Source of the DNA: Artocarpus heterophyllus
Lineage: Eukaryota > Streptophyta > Magnoliopsida > Rosales > Moraceae
Direction: 5' to 3'
DNA: 64,000 nucleotides
Assembly: GCA_025403435.1 (NCBI GenBank)
Contig: CM046350.1
Span: 19,441,274 to 19,505,273, forward strand
Part shown: piece by piece, positions 11,130 to 24,369 of the stretch
How positions within the stretch are numbered: position 1 is the stretch's first letter
Layout of the letters: each line of letters begins with the position of its first letter
Notes under the pieces: model-generated
The model's database searches: none
Seen by the model: the letters and a program-made list of their open reading frames with translations, nothing else
Told to the model about the DNA's origin: nothing
Made by a program: the position numbers and the translations under genes

Positions 11130-13530
11130 TGTAATATCTGTTATTTTAATGGGTATAATGGTATATAAATTAATTATTAATGTGTCAATTTAAACTTTGT
11201 AAAATTTTGATTTGCATCCAAAATTATTCTATATTATTTACTCTACCTATTTTTAATTTTTCTAAAATTTTTCCTACTCCTATTTAGCATGTTTACTAAA
11301 ATGCCCTTGGAATCATTAGTTAATTACAAAAATGCCATTTGTCATTTCCTTCAAAACTTTCCTATGAAGTCTTCCTTATCTCCTTCTTTCTTTTTTACCA
11401 CAGAATCTTAGACAAACATCCCACATTCAACGAGATGATTATTATTATTTTTTTCTTTTTTCTTCTTTTTCTGTATTTAATCTTTCTTCCTCTGTCTCCC
11501 TCTTCACTTTCTTTCTTCTTCTTCTTTCTTTCTTCTCTGCTTTCATTTTTCTCCCATGGTAGCTACCATACCAAGAGAAACCTAAGAGGCCAAACCTCAA
11601 AATCCCACCCATTTTTCAACAGAAATCGCATAAACTTCATCCTAGCAACTTATAGAGCTCGGAAACAAGGAAATTTTGGTGATCAAAATAATGTATTTGG
11701 CTTAAATTTGAGGTAAACTTTTCAAACTTAAAATTTGGATTTTGATTATGTTTTAAGTATAGAAATCTATGGAAATTAGTTTATATTGTATAGAGATGAT
11801 TATATATTATTTATACATTGTTTTTATGCTTAGAAAGCTGTTAGAAAACCAAGATTTGAAGAAAAACTCAAAAATTAATATTTTGGGCTCTCTGTAAGAG
11901 TTTTTTCTAGGTCTTTTTTCACATAAATTACATCTCGTTTTTTCCATAAAACTACATGTCTTTTTCTTAAACACTAGCTTCAGGCGGGATTCAAACCTTC
12001 AACCTCAAGGATAAATAAAGGAGACTAAATCATCAGGACAATGGTGGTCATTTGACAACTTATGTTTTAGAAATAATAAATAGTTTTCTATAAAATTTGT
12101 AGTTTCAAATAATTTTAATTGAATGAATATCAAACTTTTTAATTACTTTATTTCTAAATATTTTAAAATTGTATTATTTATTTTAAAAATTCATTTTAAC
12201 ATATTTCGTACCAAAGTAAAATTCGTATATTTTTATTTTATTGTTATTTTATAATTTACTAAAATTAAGTTGAAAAAATTGATATTCACAAATTTAGTAC
12301 ATTAATAATTATGACACACTAATAAAAATAAATGATAAACTGACATAATTAAAAATTAAGATTTAAGTTAAAGTATGATTATTTTATACTTTTTAGGATA
12401 ACGACGTATTTGGAGCTTACGTGGTGAATTTGATTTTGTAAGCTGGAAATTATCAATGGATATATTGCAAAGATGTAAGGATTCTATTACTCATCTTTTG
12501 TGAGATTTTGGTTAATTACATGTGATTGTTCTACATTGCAAGATATGTATATGATATTTTGAAAATACTACTCATAACATAATGATATGAAACTCGTCCT
12601 ATATTATACAACGAGGAATAAATTGATTTGACATATTTTATTGTAAATTGAGAAGCATGGTTAGGAAAACTGACTTTATAAATAATAAATGATTATAGAG
12701 AAATGGTAAGACACGAAGAGGGCAGCAGTTACATCTTTAGGCATGAATTCCCTAAAAGGTAAAATAATGGGAGGTGATGACACTCTTTTGGGTTGAAAGT
12801 CTCAAAATGCATTATATATGAATCAACATGGTGAGGATCCAAGGCTTGATGTCCCCTTACCCGACACTCTTGAAATGATTGAAGAGTGAAAAAGCGCGCC
12901 CATTTAGGTTTCGATGAGTTGGGTGATGAAATACTCTATTAAGACGTGGATACTTAGGAACATTGATAAACTATAATACTTGTATGTAAGTATATGTATG
13001 AAACTCAGTAATGGTTAACGTAAGGTATCCACGGAATATGATCATAATAAACCTCATAAGATGAATAATGGTTGAAACCTAAGTAACCATATAAGTTTAA
13101 TGTAATAATGAATAAAACCTAAAGATGAGTAATGATTTTCCCTACTGGGTATGTCGATGCCCATTCCTATTATATTTACATCTCTCAGGTGGAATTCAGT
13201 GTAACTTGTTTGACGAGGAATAGGTGACAACACTGTTGGTTTTGTGTCGGAAAATCTTAGTTTATTTGTAACTCGTCCAAATCATGTAGAATTCATAATA
13301 TTTTTGTGGTGGCTGTGCTAAGTTACATATGTGATTGGAAATTATACAATAATGATGATGACTGTATTTTTCATATTTTGTACTATGCTAAAACTGTGGT
13401 TTGTATTTAAAGCTTATTTTTATTTTTTGCTTATTTTAAAGATCCATGGGTGTTGTTTTATTGATTTGAAATGATATTGTAATTAAATCTATTCTTATTT
13501 ATTCAATACTGCCTGTATAAGGGTGTTACA
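11130..13530 (+). repeat. Solo LTR, family B (Ty3/gypsy-like, 2.40 kb)
   Basis: Begins TGTAATATCTG and ends GGGTGTTACA, with the perfect duplication ACAAT at 11125-11129 and 13531-13535. It aligns by eye to 56698-59065, including the segment 'gagaagcatggttagg'. No internal coding region or second LTR is present. The terminal TGTAA/GTTACA pattern is common in chromovirus LTRs, which is why I favour gypsy. Small reading frames within it are incidental. Confidence 0.88.
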
Positions 13531-13535
13531 ACAAT

Positions 13536-13991
13536 TATTTTCATAATGCTTTTCGCACTTTAATGTAAGCTTTTCCTTTATTACCATCTTATTTATTATT
13601 ATTAGTTGGACTAAAGTAAAATACGATAAATGTCTAAATCAATTTACCCATTTTTACGGATAAAAAGGTAGAAAAATAACAATTACACAAATTTGTATAT
13701 AAATCATAGGTAGTTGCTTTTGTTTTTGTTTTTCTTTTTGTTGTATCATATGTGAGGTTGTGGTAGTTTATTAATGTTATATGCGTTTTTTACTTTTATA
13801 AAGTACATTGCCAGTGGTATTATATTCAGAAATTTTTGTATATAATCAATTGGTATTAAAAGGAAGTTAGGGCTATATCACATCTCATATTTAAGCTGGC
13901 TTTTTTAAAAATATATTTAGAGACACATTTTTTTTGTTTATAATTAATTAGTATGAGTAGATCTCATTGTTGACAAAGTTATAATTATGAT

Positions 13992-14048
<57 letters not shown>

Positions 14049-14768
14049 TTTACAGCTATAATTCTCAATGAATTTTAAACAATAATAAAATGACAGTTTT
14101 AGATTAATAAATGAATTTGAAAAAAAAAAGAGAGAGAGAAGATATTGATACTGTAATGCGAAATTCTCCCTCCACCAATTAGTTTTTATAAATATTAAGC
14201 TTTTTATTTTTTTTAATTAATATTAATATCAGAAGTATTTCTTAAACTCTCTTAAAAAAATCCATCACATTCAGAATTATTTATCATTTTTGTACCATAA
14301 GAACAGTTTTCTAAGGGTAAAAAAGCAATTATAAATGGGGGGCAGCATTGGGAATCTAAAGTTATCTATCAACATACTATCTTTTACCCATATACCATGA
14401 ACAACATGTTGTTATTTAATTTCAATTTCAATTTCAATTTCAATTTTTTCCAACAAATTTATCATTTGACAAAAATTTTAATAAATTCTTAAGATCACAT
14501 TTATATTATTTTATTTAATAAAAATTTTCTAGTATATGTTTGTGTGCGTGTATATATATATATATGGACATTTTAAAACAATTTTCTATTTTCTCTTTTG
14601 TTGTTCACTCATTCCTTTTCAAGAAGTACATTAAAAAAATAATAAATTTGAGAAAAAGCATTAGGAAGAAATGAGGGCGAAATAACTGAGTATGACAAAT
14701 TTTAAAAATTATGCGCAAACAAACGAACAACACAAATGCATTAAAATTCTAACATTTACTAATGTACC
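13536..14768. other. AT-rich intergenic DNA with microsatellites
   Basis: No gene is visible. It contains an (AT)n tract at about 13995-14034 and a hexanucleotide run (ATTTCA, about five units) at 14418-14446. Confidence 0.6.
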
Positions 14769-14927
14769 GGCTGTTTGGCTGAGTGGTGGGAACTCTCACC
14801 ACAAACTCAGTTATGAACAATGTAAAGCTCTTACATGCTATAGTAACAATAAAAAAAAAATTGTTATAGTGTAAAGCTCTTACATGCTACAGTAAAAGTG
14901 GTTCTAACCAACGGTTCCCAACACCCT
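14769..14927. mobile_element. Tourist-like MITE, degenerate
   Basis: Carries 'ctgtttggctgagtggtggg' at one end and 'ggttcccaacaccct' at the other. The same inner phrases ('gtaaagctcttacatgcta' twice) resemble the copy at 45008-45184. The target duplication is not clear. Confidence 0.6.
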
Positions 14928-15030
14928 AGTAATATACATGTTTGATGGAAGAAGCGGTTACCACCGCAGCGTTGTTTCTTTCTTCTTCTTTTTTTTTTTT
15001 TGCCTTTTCTTTTTTACAATTGTAGCGTCA

Positions 15031-16104
15031 TTTTTTTCATACAGAAACTTCATTAAAACTAGAGAAAGTACAAACGAAATCGCTTAAACCGTTAAGGATA
15101 GAAACTATCCCTAACCAATGTTGGTTCCACTATTGTTTGGACTAGCAAAGCAGACAATGGAGCGTAGAAGGACAAATAACAGGTGTCAAATCAGAAAGGG
15201 GAATCCCTGCTCAACACCGCTTAACATAGAGCTCAACCAAGGCTCTTTGCAACTACTCATCGATTGACAAACCTAGTCGATAAAGCCTAATTCTTCCCTA
15301 GTGGAGACAAAAATGACCTAGACTAGATACAGATCTAGTCAAATATAACTACAAACCCTGCTTCTCACGAGCAAGTAAACCATACATAATAAGTCCAGAG
15401 ATGGGAAAACCATCTCTATTATTACAAACAGATCAGAAACAACACACAAAAAATACAAAAAATAAGGCAAAAACATCGTCGTATTTATTGAACAAATGAC
15501 ACGGTCTCCACAGCAATCCCTGGTGCTAAAGTTCGCCCAGACACTTGAAGCTCTCTTCCCATGCCATCTACCTAGCAGAGGATACTTATGGCCTCTCCGC
15601 CACCATTCCTATAGCTAGCCCAAACCACCGCGCCCCATCCATCGTTGGTAGCACGAACCTATCTAGGCCCCTCAACGCTAGCACATTACAGGCGGCAGCA
15701 AAGCCCGCTCAAGCCAAACCACCGAGGCTCCTCCCACACCCCTCCAACCCAGCCTAGACCCAGTTGAGCTCTGCACTCCCCACAGCTACTGCAGACGGCC
15801 CGCCCTCCTCGATGCCTAAACTAGATCGGTAGAGTCCCGCCATAACCTAGCTCTACACCCAAGCACCAGCATGCTCCAATCGCGTCTCCCTTGCTGCATG
15901 AACTCTAGCTTTGGGTAGATTGTCTATCAACCACCCATTAGATGGAAAACAGAGGCCAATGGGCTGGTGATGCGTGGCTTGCCGGCCACAGCTCTTTCTC
16001 TCTCTTTCTTGTGGTCGCTCTTTCTCTCACTCACACTTCGCTCAAACCTTTTTTTAACTTTTTTTTCCAATTTGCCTGAATTGATTTTTGAAATATTTAT
16101 TACC
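15031..16104 (-). mobile_element. Probable LINE-like retroposon, 5'-truncated or decayed
   Basis: The segment is flanked by GTAGCGTCA (15022-15030) and GTAGCGTCG (16105-16113), a 9 bp near-repeat. A short T-run directly after the left repeat reads as a poly(A) tail on the - strand, preceded there by 'aatgaagtttctgtatg', reminiscent of plant LINE 3' ends. I recognise no reverse transcriptase motif. It could instead be a processed pseudogene of unknown origin. Confidence 0.4.
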
Positions 16105-16251
16105 GTAGCGTCGTTTTTGTATTGGTGGAATTCACAAAGAAAGAGCACAAAAACGACAACAAAAAGACAAAATAAAAGGAAGCAGGTCTTGGGAAAAAAG
16201 GAAAAAAAAAGTTAAGACAAGGTGCTTGCTTCACGGTTTTGAATATATATA

Positions 16252-17473
16252 GGCCCCATTTGGTTTCATTTTTGAAATGTTTTTTGACATTTTCAAAAAT
16301 ACAAAAAATAAAAACTATCTTGAAAACTGGTTTGGTTAATAAAATTGGTGAAAATGAAAATGAAAACATTTTTCAAAGTATGTTAAAAGTTGAGATTTTT
16401 TAAAACAAAAAAAAAAAAAAACTTGTTTTGGTTTTTTCCAAAATTCTCATCTCCCTCAAACTCTCTCCTAAGCCCCTCTCTGTTGAAGCATATCCCATCT
16501 TCGACGTCCTTGCTCATCGGATTCCATTGTTGGCCTAGCCGTCAAAGTCCCACACCTGCCACTGGAGCACGTTGGAGGTCGTCATCAAAGCACACACCCT
16601 AGCAAATCGTTGCTCAACCATCGTCGATCACCGTTAAATATTGGCGTTGCCCAGCTGCGAAAATCGCAGTTCGCTTGCCCACACTGGAGTACATCCCATC
16701 TCCGTCAATCTGACCTAGAAACCCACCGCAACAATCGCGATCCACCACCTAGCGATGCATATGTCAAAGTTCCACACCAATCTTTGGATTGCGATGAAGG
16801 TGATATCTAAATCACACCAGAGTTGGCGATGTGGGCTAGTGGCGCGATGGGCTAGGGCATTCGATTTTGGCTGGTGCATCGTCGAGGGTAAGGGTAGGGC
16901 TCGTCGGGATGGGGCTAGGCCGTCGGGGGACTCGCCATCTCGTGGGTCGTCGGCCTCGACCATCGCTGGTGTCTTGGCCTCATAGGAGCAGAGCAGACCC
17001 CAACTATCATCGTGTTATTTTTTTATGTAATTTGTGTTATTGATTACAATTAAAAAATTAATAATTAGTTATTTAAAAATTAAATTTATGTTTTATTTAT
17101 ATTAATAATTTTTTAATTAAAAAATATTTGGGTTCAAAAAGCATAACACCGTATACAATCAAACATAATTTCAAAAACAATCTTAGCACATTTTTCAAAA
17201 TATTTTCATTTTTAGATTTTTTTAAAAACAAAAACCAAAAAGAAAACACTACCAAACAGGGCCATAGATTTTTGAGAAATCAATCATCTAGTTTCCTAGG
17301 AAAAAAAATTGTGAAACAAGTTGTTTGATATTGTTTTCAAAATAGATGAAAATGTTTTTACTTTGAAAAATGAGAATTTTTTAGGAAATGTGCTAAGAAT
17401 TTTTTTAAAATTTTGCCTCAAAAAACATACGAAAACATTTTTAAAAATTTTGAGAACAAAAGTAAATGGGGCC
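16252..17473. mobile_element. TIR element, possibly MULE or hAT-type, with GC-rich cargo
   Basis: The left end GGCCCCATTTGGTTTC is mirrored by AAATGGGGCC at the right end (17464-17473), with a second partial mirror (ACCAAACAGGGCC) ending at 17263. The outer parts are A/T-rich. The centre (about 16440-17010) is much more GC-rich and looks like captured sequence. No clear target duplication and no transposase are visible. Confidence 0.45.
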
Positions 17474-18179
17474 GATTTTCATATTTTGAAAATCCATACG
17501 GTGATTTAACTATAGTTTGGCAAAAAAAAAGACATGTGATTCGCAAAAAAAAAATAAAAAGGACATGTGATGATAATTTTGTGAAAACTGTCATCGAAGA
17601 TTTTTAATTTTCTTTCAAAGAAATGCGGGAATGGAACCCTAAAATAATAGTTGTCTCTCAAAAATAATACAGAACAATGGGGTTCAGAATCCCAAATCAG
17701 TAGGGCAAAAACATATAAGAATACGCGGAGCTACGAAAACTTTCCTAATGCAGTCAGTGTCCAAGCATTCCTGTCTGCACCGCCTCCGGCTGCCTAATCA
17801 ATTTTTTGTCATCGTCAAGTTGATTTTAGGGAGAATTTTAAGTGTTTTAGTTTACTTTAATGTTGGATTTTAGTGGATTTATTAGAATTTCCTTTTTGAA
17901 ATTTATTTGCAATTTGGTATTAAAGATTTGTATTAAAATTGGTGTGAGATATGTTTGTAAACTTTACTGCCTTTGTGAAATTAGTTACGAATTTTGGTGT
18001 ATAATGTGGATTTTAATGTAAGATTTATAAAATTAATTGTGCATTTGGATTTTAGTATTTTTTTTTTTATGGATTTGATTGTTAACCCATGAGGACCACA
18101 ACATTAGTTAAGTTGAAACTTGAAACCACACTACACGTAAAGTAGAGAGCTGGACACTACAAGATAATAAGCAACTATC

Positions 18180-18340
18180 AGTGTTTGGAAAAATCAGTTA
18201 GAATTTGAAGTAAGAAATTAAAAATTATAGTATGTGAGGCCTATATATTATAACAAACTTTTGTTTTTCATTATAGTATATGAGAACTTTATACTACAAA
18301 CTCTAACTTGTTTTTTCAATAAGCTTTTCAAACAAAGCCT
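18180..18340. mobile_element. Tourist-like MITE, degenerate
   Basis: Ends AGTGTTTGG and TCAAACAAAGCCT, with internal 'tatagtatgtgag' and 'tatagtatatgagaacttta' phrases like those in the other MITE copies. No coding capacity. Confidence 0.55.
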
Positions 18341-18661
18341 ATGTCTCTCTGTGTATGGTTCAAATTGTATTGTTTTGACATAACTTAATTGAGTTAGAAC
18401 TTATACGGTTAATGAGACAATTAGCCCGATTATATTTATTGAATTAAAACATGACTCTAGTTTGTAAAAATTCTACAAATGTCTTAAAATAATATCATTA
18501 AAATTATTACTATGTAATTATATAGTACAATATGTGATAGCATTAAGATAATTACTATGTCAGTAAGGACATTTTTAAGATATTTTAAATATTGTGTTAG
18601 ATTTTAATTTCATAACAATCATTTGATCACGTATTATAATTTTTTCTAACTTATAATTTCA

Positions 18662-18755
18662 TTAAAGCCAACAATAGGTTGAGAGTTCGAGTCCGCTTAG
18701 CCCCATTTGAAAGTGATGACATTCTCTCTCCTCTTGTATTAAAAAAAAAAAAGCA
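18662..18755 (+). mobile_element. SINE-like tail
   Basis: GAGAGTTCGAGTCC resembles a Pol III B box. It is followed by a short pyrimidine-rich body and then an A-rich tail (about 18740-18755). The layout fits the 3' part of a tRNA-derived plant SINE; a normal A box upstream is not evident. Confidence 0.45.
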
Positions 18756-19057
18756 AAAAATGGATCCTATTTGATGGGACCCAATCTTGCAATATAGGGC
18801 CCATCTATGGTATCCGATGGGGTTATAATCTGGTCAGCAGATTGGAGTTTTCAGGAGGTACTGCTATTAAATACATAAACTGAACTTTTATAGCGGAAAT
18901 GCCCGATATGTGGAAGGATAAGTGAAGCCACCAAAAGCCTTGAAATTAATACGCTTGCTTGCGTTCTGAGCACCCCATATCAGTTTAAACAGCAATCTGA
19001 ATCTGAAATAAAATAAAATAAAAAAAGACGACACGGAGGAGGAGCAGAGTGGGGAAA

Positions 19058-21206
19058 ATGGCGTCGCTTTCTCTCACATGCAAACCATGGGCAAACATTT
19101 TCTCTCTCTACAGCAGGAAGACTCCTTCTTTCTCTCTCTGTCGGCAGGCCGAGCGATTGGACTTGGCTCCTCGAGCTCAGACCTCAAGCTCGCTCCGATA
19201 CACTCCTCTTAGCCTCAGGTTGGTGATTTCCCGGTCGATTTCATGTCTGATTACTCTTGGAATTGTGGACTCAATCAATACGAAGAGCTTGTTAATGGAA
19301 GATTTTCGTGCTTTGTTCTGAAAATTTTGACCTTTTTGCTTTTAGATTTTCGTTTGGAAATGAGGAGATATTGAGGAGGGGGATGAAAACGAAGAAGAAT
19401 GGTTGTAGGGGATCTGGTGCGGTGTGTTACGCTGCGCCTCTCTCTGTTCGACATCTCCAGTGGATCTCAACCGTTTCTTCTGCGTAATTTCTCTTTACTG
19501 TCTAACTATAGAACTTTTATCTGTATTCGTATATACATGTAAGTGGCACGGTTCAGCTTGATTTTCGATCTTTGTAAGCAACAAGAGTTTTTCTTTATCT
19601 TTTTGTTTTAAGTTTTTTGGTTGGTGCAAGAATTTCACCACAAAAAGAGTATCGTTAATATTACAGTTTTAAGCCATGATCATGATCATCATCAATATCT
19701 TTATCTCTCTTTCTCCTTTTTTTTTTTTTTTTCCTTTTCATACGTGCATATAAATTCAACTTAATCCATTATATATTAGTCAAAAACGTATAAAATAAAA
19801 AGGGAAAATCCGTAAGATTCGTGTGTGTTTCCATTGAATTAAACAAGTTTTTAACTGTGGCTTTTCTGTTCCTTTTTTGTGATTTGTCTTGGGATATGGA
19901 TTTTGAAACAGGATGGTTTGATTTAGTTTCTTTGAACTTTGAATGACTGAGTTGCTTGTTGTAAATTTTAAGTAAGAACATTGCATTAGTTCCCGTTAGT
20001 TTGTGGGATTAAAATATCAAAATAATGGGATGAGGAAGCATGAACCATCCTTCCCCCATGAAAAAACAATGATACCCGTTTAAGATTATAGATGATTCGT
20101 TGTTTTTTTTAATATATCTTGATCCCTTTTTTTCAGTTTCGCAAAGTTTGCATTGGTTGGCCTTGCTGTCTGATTGTCTTCAGAGCAGACGGTTCCGTCA
20201 ACTGCCATTTCATACACTTTAGTAATGTGCCAATCAAAATGCTATGTTTATATCATTGGATGAAACCAGAATTGTTTAAATTTTAGACCGTTCCACTAGA
20301 GTTGTGGTATATACACTGTGTTCTGCTTCTTTGAGAAAAGATGATATGTAAATTATGCATTGACGGATAGTTTGAATACTATTTCAGGATTTTGATGCTT
20401 GCCAGAGGCACGGCCATTCAGAAATCCTTCCTTGTTCCCTTTTTTGCGATACAAGCACCAGCAAGCGTCATAGCATGGATCAAGTACACCTTTTTGAAAA
20501 TTCTCCAGCTTAACCCATGGTTTTTTTTTTTTTTTTTTTAATGAAAAAAAAGTGTACTGAATTAAAATTTTCTTTTCCCTATAATTACTCCAAAGATCCT
20601 GCAAGTATTATCATGTGGGTAAACTTTAAATGGATTTGTACCTTTGTAAATTTATATTAGTTTGTGTTACAGGGGTGAATATGGTATTTGGACCGCATTT
20701 TTAGCTCTTCTTGTTCGCCTCTTCTTCTTTATTCCTGGTATGTTGGCCTGATCTACTTGTTCATGTGTTTGGCACTTGCATTTCTTTGCGCCCTGCTCTG
20801 ACTTTTACTGTCTATATCGTTTTGTTCCTTCTTAGTAATAATCCTAAATTGGGCTTCTGGTGTCTTTAGGTGAGCTTGAGTTGCCATTTCTAGCATTACT
20901 ATTAGTGATTGTGGCTCCTTATCAAGTAATCAACCTAAGGTAAGTTTATTGTTTAAGACTAAAGAGACCAGTGCTGTTGTGAGACTTTTAGTTTGTATGC
21001 TTAGTTTTTTTTCTGTTTTTCTCATCTTCTTTATTGGCAGGGGAACACAAGAAGGTGCTATTATATCCTTGGTGATTGCAGGGTATTTGGCTTTCCAGCA
21101 TTTCTCACGAACGGGAAGTTTGCAGAGGGCATTTGACCAAGGTGCAATTGTTGCCACTTTAGCCATCGTTTGTATCACTACTGTGCCATTTTTGCTTCTA
21201 GTTTAG
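19058..21206 (+). CDS. COR413IM1: COR413 inner-membrane protein, chloroplastic (6 exons, 231 aa)
   Basis: Exons 19058-19218, 19346-19483, 20388-20483, 20673-20737, 20870-20939 and 21041-21206 join in one frame with GT-AG introns. The ATG at 19058 opens a Ser/Arg-rich, acid-poor N-terminus (about residues 1-80) typical of a plastid transit peptide. Residues about 85-231 form the polytopic Cor413 domain, with conserved stretches such as GEYGIWTAFLALLVRLFF and RGTQEGAIISLVIAGYLAF. Length matches the family. COR413IM proteins sit in the chloroplast inner envelope, are induced by cold in Arabidopsis and are linked to freezing tolerance; their biochemical role is not settled. I saw no unambiguous CCGAC cold-response element near the start. 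The gene converges on the X8 gene. IM1 and IM2 paralogues cannot be told apart here. Confidence 0.95.
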
Positions 21207-22230
21207 TCCATTGTACACCTGTAGAGGGTGCTATTATGTCAATGGAGCAAGTTATCCTTGTATTTAGGAAATAATTGTGAGAGCAGTCATGGTTTTCTGA
21301 TGTTTTACTTCTCTTGTCTTTTTTTTTTTCTCTTGTTTTGGCAAGAATACTATAAATTAAAAACCTAATATGTGAATTAGTTTTTCTGTTTTAAAATATA
21401 TAAGCAAGTTCGTCAACTTTTGCATTTTTCATTCATTTTGTATTCTATGTATGGAACAGTCTTTAAACAATTAAATAACACTACTTTCTTGTGGTAAATT
21501 TCTTGCTATTCTATAATATCACAAAAAATATGTCCAAAAAAAAAACGATTTTGCTGCAGAAAAAATCATGTCGAATGCTGGATAGCTTTAGTGAAAGCAT
21601 TTAAACTGTCTAGTGTGTTCAGGGTTATAAGATGATGCAACCTTTGATTTAAATCTGCATCAAGTCGAACAATGTCGTCTTTGTGATTCAGAACGATTGG
21701 CCTCAGTCATCATGTTACCGTCATTTTTCCTTGTGCTAGCATTTGACCATCAAATCTTCATCTGTTGTTCGTTCTAAAGTCAATAGACAACTTGATATAA
21801 TCATTACACTGTATGTTTCAAGCTTTGTATTACTTTGGGTCGGTACTTTTTTCCCCTGGAAATTTTATTGTTAGTCAGATAATATGCTATCTAATGTTGA
21901 GTGTCCCTTTAGTAGTAAATTTTTCTGAAGCCTGATGGGGATGTATAATAATTTATTGTGCTATTGCTGCGTAGAGAATGACGATGGCCTACGAGTACAA
22001 GAACCTATTCTTTCCTCTTCTGTTTTTTTCCTAGAGCTTTTTAGTCTACTAAGAGGTATACATAGATGAAGTATAATAAATAAATAACTCATGGTAACAA
22101 TGAGGCCTTGAGAGAACATAATAGCTCAAGATTCTCTTTGCCCCGTTGAATTTCAACTAGTGTGCTTCCAAGTGAATGAACTGCCTTCTCATTGCAGAGA
22201 GCATAACTGGGTAGGTAGTTTTCTTTCTGT
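21207..22230. other. Convergent 3' flanks of COR413IM and the X8 gene
   Basis: About 1 kb between two opposing stop codons. It should hold both 3' UTRs. No further gene or repeat is recognised. Confidence 0.6.
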
Positions 22231-24369
22231 TCACTGATAAGTTGCTGCAATGACGGACCCCAAGAGACCATATGCGATGAATAACATTGTTCTGGAGTAG
22301 GAGACAGAAACAGCTGAGCTGGGAGTCCCTACAGGTTCTGAACCATAGATAGAAGATCCACTTGGTGTTTCAAAGGTTGGGGTGGTTGGAACTGCTGGTG
22401 GTGGCATCATGGGGGTGGAATTAGCGGGTGTAGTTGTGCTGCATTTGCAAAAAGATAGATAAAAATTGCATTAGTTTTTCTTTTGCCTTCTTTAGGACAT
22501 AGAAAATGATGTTAGAGGTCGCCTTGAAACTTTACCTGGGTGCTGTTCGGGGTGATGCATAGTGACAGTCACCATTAGCTGCAATGAAGAGACAGATAGG
22601 TTTTTTAGAGATTGATCTAAGTCATATCCATTCAAAGCACTGGAGCACAAATAGAATGATAGGACAAAGTTGGTTCTTTGAAAACACAGTGGAAGAGTGA
22701 AAAGAGTTGGTAATTTGATCTAAAAGTTCTGGTAAAGTTGATTTAAAGCCGGACATAAAATTCAGCAAGAGCTCTGCTGTTGAAAGAATAGACCACTGGT
22801 TTCTGATGGGTATTTTAGTAAAACATAATTTTGAAGAGTAAAGTGAGCATGATGAAATAAGCAAAAGTTTTCTATTGGAAGTTTGCTTTGTGAACTTTCT
22901 TCCAGGAACAATAAACCACAGAAGTAAGATTGGAATCCCTATTTTACAGGCATACTTGGATAACATGTCCAAATGATTAGAACAGGTTTCCAGTGTAGGA
23001 TCTTACTTGGGTCGGTGTTGGTTAGCTGAGCTGTTCCTCCAAAGACACAGCTGGTTGGAACTGGGTTCTTTTGGAAATACTCGTTGAAGGCGTAAGAAGC
23101 GTGGTCACGGACAGTGTTTGGATTGTAACAGCTTGCACCTGGCTGAATTGCAGAACAGTCTGAACCTCCATAGCCGCAAGCATAATCAAGGGCTACCTGC
23201 AGAGCGGTGTCTGAAGCTGTTGGGCTTGCAATACACCAACTGCTACTAGATGACACAGGAGTTGTGCTCGGTGCTGTTGGCGTTGGTTGTGTCATGGTTG
23301 GTGTTGGTGGGGTTATGGTTGGTGTTGGTGGGGTTATGGTAGGCTGTGTCATGGTCGGCGCTGGCGGGGATTCAACAATTGGTGTTGGCGTAGTTGGAGT
23401 TGGGTTGACAACTGGAATTGTGTCCAACTGGTCTGTGAACACAGAATCTGAAAAAGGTATCTGATCTTCTTGATTGCCCACAACCACATCTTTCTGGATT
23501 GCTTTTAGAGGAGGCTTTTCTGCAATACTTGAACCTGAAGAAACTAAAAAAAAAATTTAAGTTCTCCATTTCTTATTTCTCTTATGAGACGAGGGAAAGA
23601 AGTTGGTAAGATTGATATCCAATTGTCTTATGTAACACCAGAAATTTGCATCAACTGATTAAACTAAAATATGTTTCCAATGTCCAAACGAAGAATGACT
23701 GAACATTTCATATGTTTACTTTGTTTTCCTTTTATTTTCGAAATGCACAAAATGAAGGCAATTTTATTGACATATTACAAAAGAGTGTGTGAATACTTGA
23801 AATCAGCAATATCCTGAACTGAAGCTAACTTGATGATTGCAGTCACTGTTCTTGTAATGTTGATAAAATATGGATATCATGATTCATAAATTAAATTTAC
23901 TAAGAGAACATTTTAAATTACGAGCTTTACATTGAAGTTTTCTCTTAACAATTGTAAGACATTTCAAAAAAGCGAAATAAAAAAAAATGATATCCTCTTG
24001 GAATGTTTATAATTTTTTTACCTGTAGCATGCACAAATAATTTTGTCCCTAGATATTTATTCATTTTCTTATTTCCCAAAATTCTACAATTTTTTGTTTA
24101 TGCTATTATTAATTTTCAGCATTGGTGCATCTTCTTATCAATAACCAGAAAATTGGACTCTTATAAAAACCATTTATTTCCCCTCCTAGAAATGGAATTT
24201 TGAAAAGGAAACCAATGACAAAATGGAAAAAGTGTGCTGATATAAATAAGAATTTAGTGCTAAGAGAGATCATTAACAAACATCCAGGCAAGAACCAAAA
24301 GCTTTGAAGGTAATGCAAATCACCTGACATGAAGAAAAGGCACAAGAAAAATAGAGGTATAACACCCAT
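22231..24369 (-). CDS. X8 (CBM43) domain protein, secreted, probably GPI-anchored (4 exons, 277 aa)
   Basis: Exons, - strand: 24369-24324, 23543-23007, 22578-22536 and 22438-22231. Exon 1 encodes a hydrophobic signal peptide (MGVIPLFFLCLFFMS). Residues about 60-115 are a Pro/Thr-rich linker of repeated TPPTPT-like units, probably O-glycosylated. The X8 domain runs from Trp-118 to about residue 200 with all six cysteines (WC, AC, DC, SC, SC, DC); the sixth comes from the 43 bp exon 3. The C-terminal 20 residues are hydrophobic after a small-residue Ser/Pro-rich stretch, as in a GPI-attachment signal. X8 domains bind beta-1,3-glucan (callose). Plasmodesmal callose-binding proteins and the tails of plant endo-1,3-beta-glucosidases share this layout. 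No glycoside hydrolase domain is present, so it is more likely a binding protein than an enzyme. Confidence 0.92.

Noticed and set aside
11981..12000. GGGATTCAAACC, like the complement of a tRNA T-loop
   Set aside because: No acceptor stem or anticodon arm surrounds it, and it lies within the family B solo LTR.
20949..21206. 85-codon frame treated as a separate gene
   Set aside because: Its second half is COR413IM exon 6 and its first half is intron 5, so it is not an independent gene.
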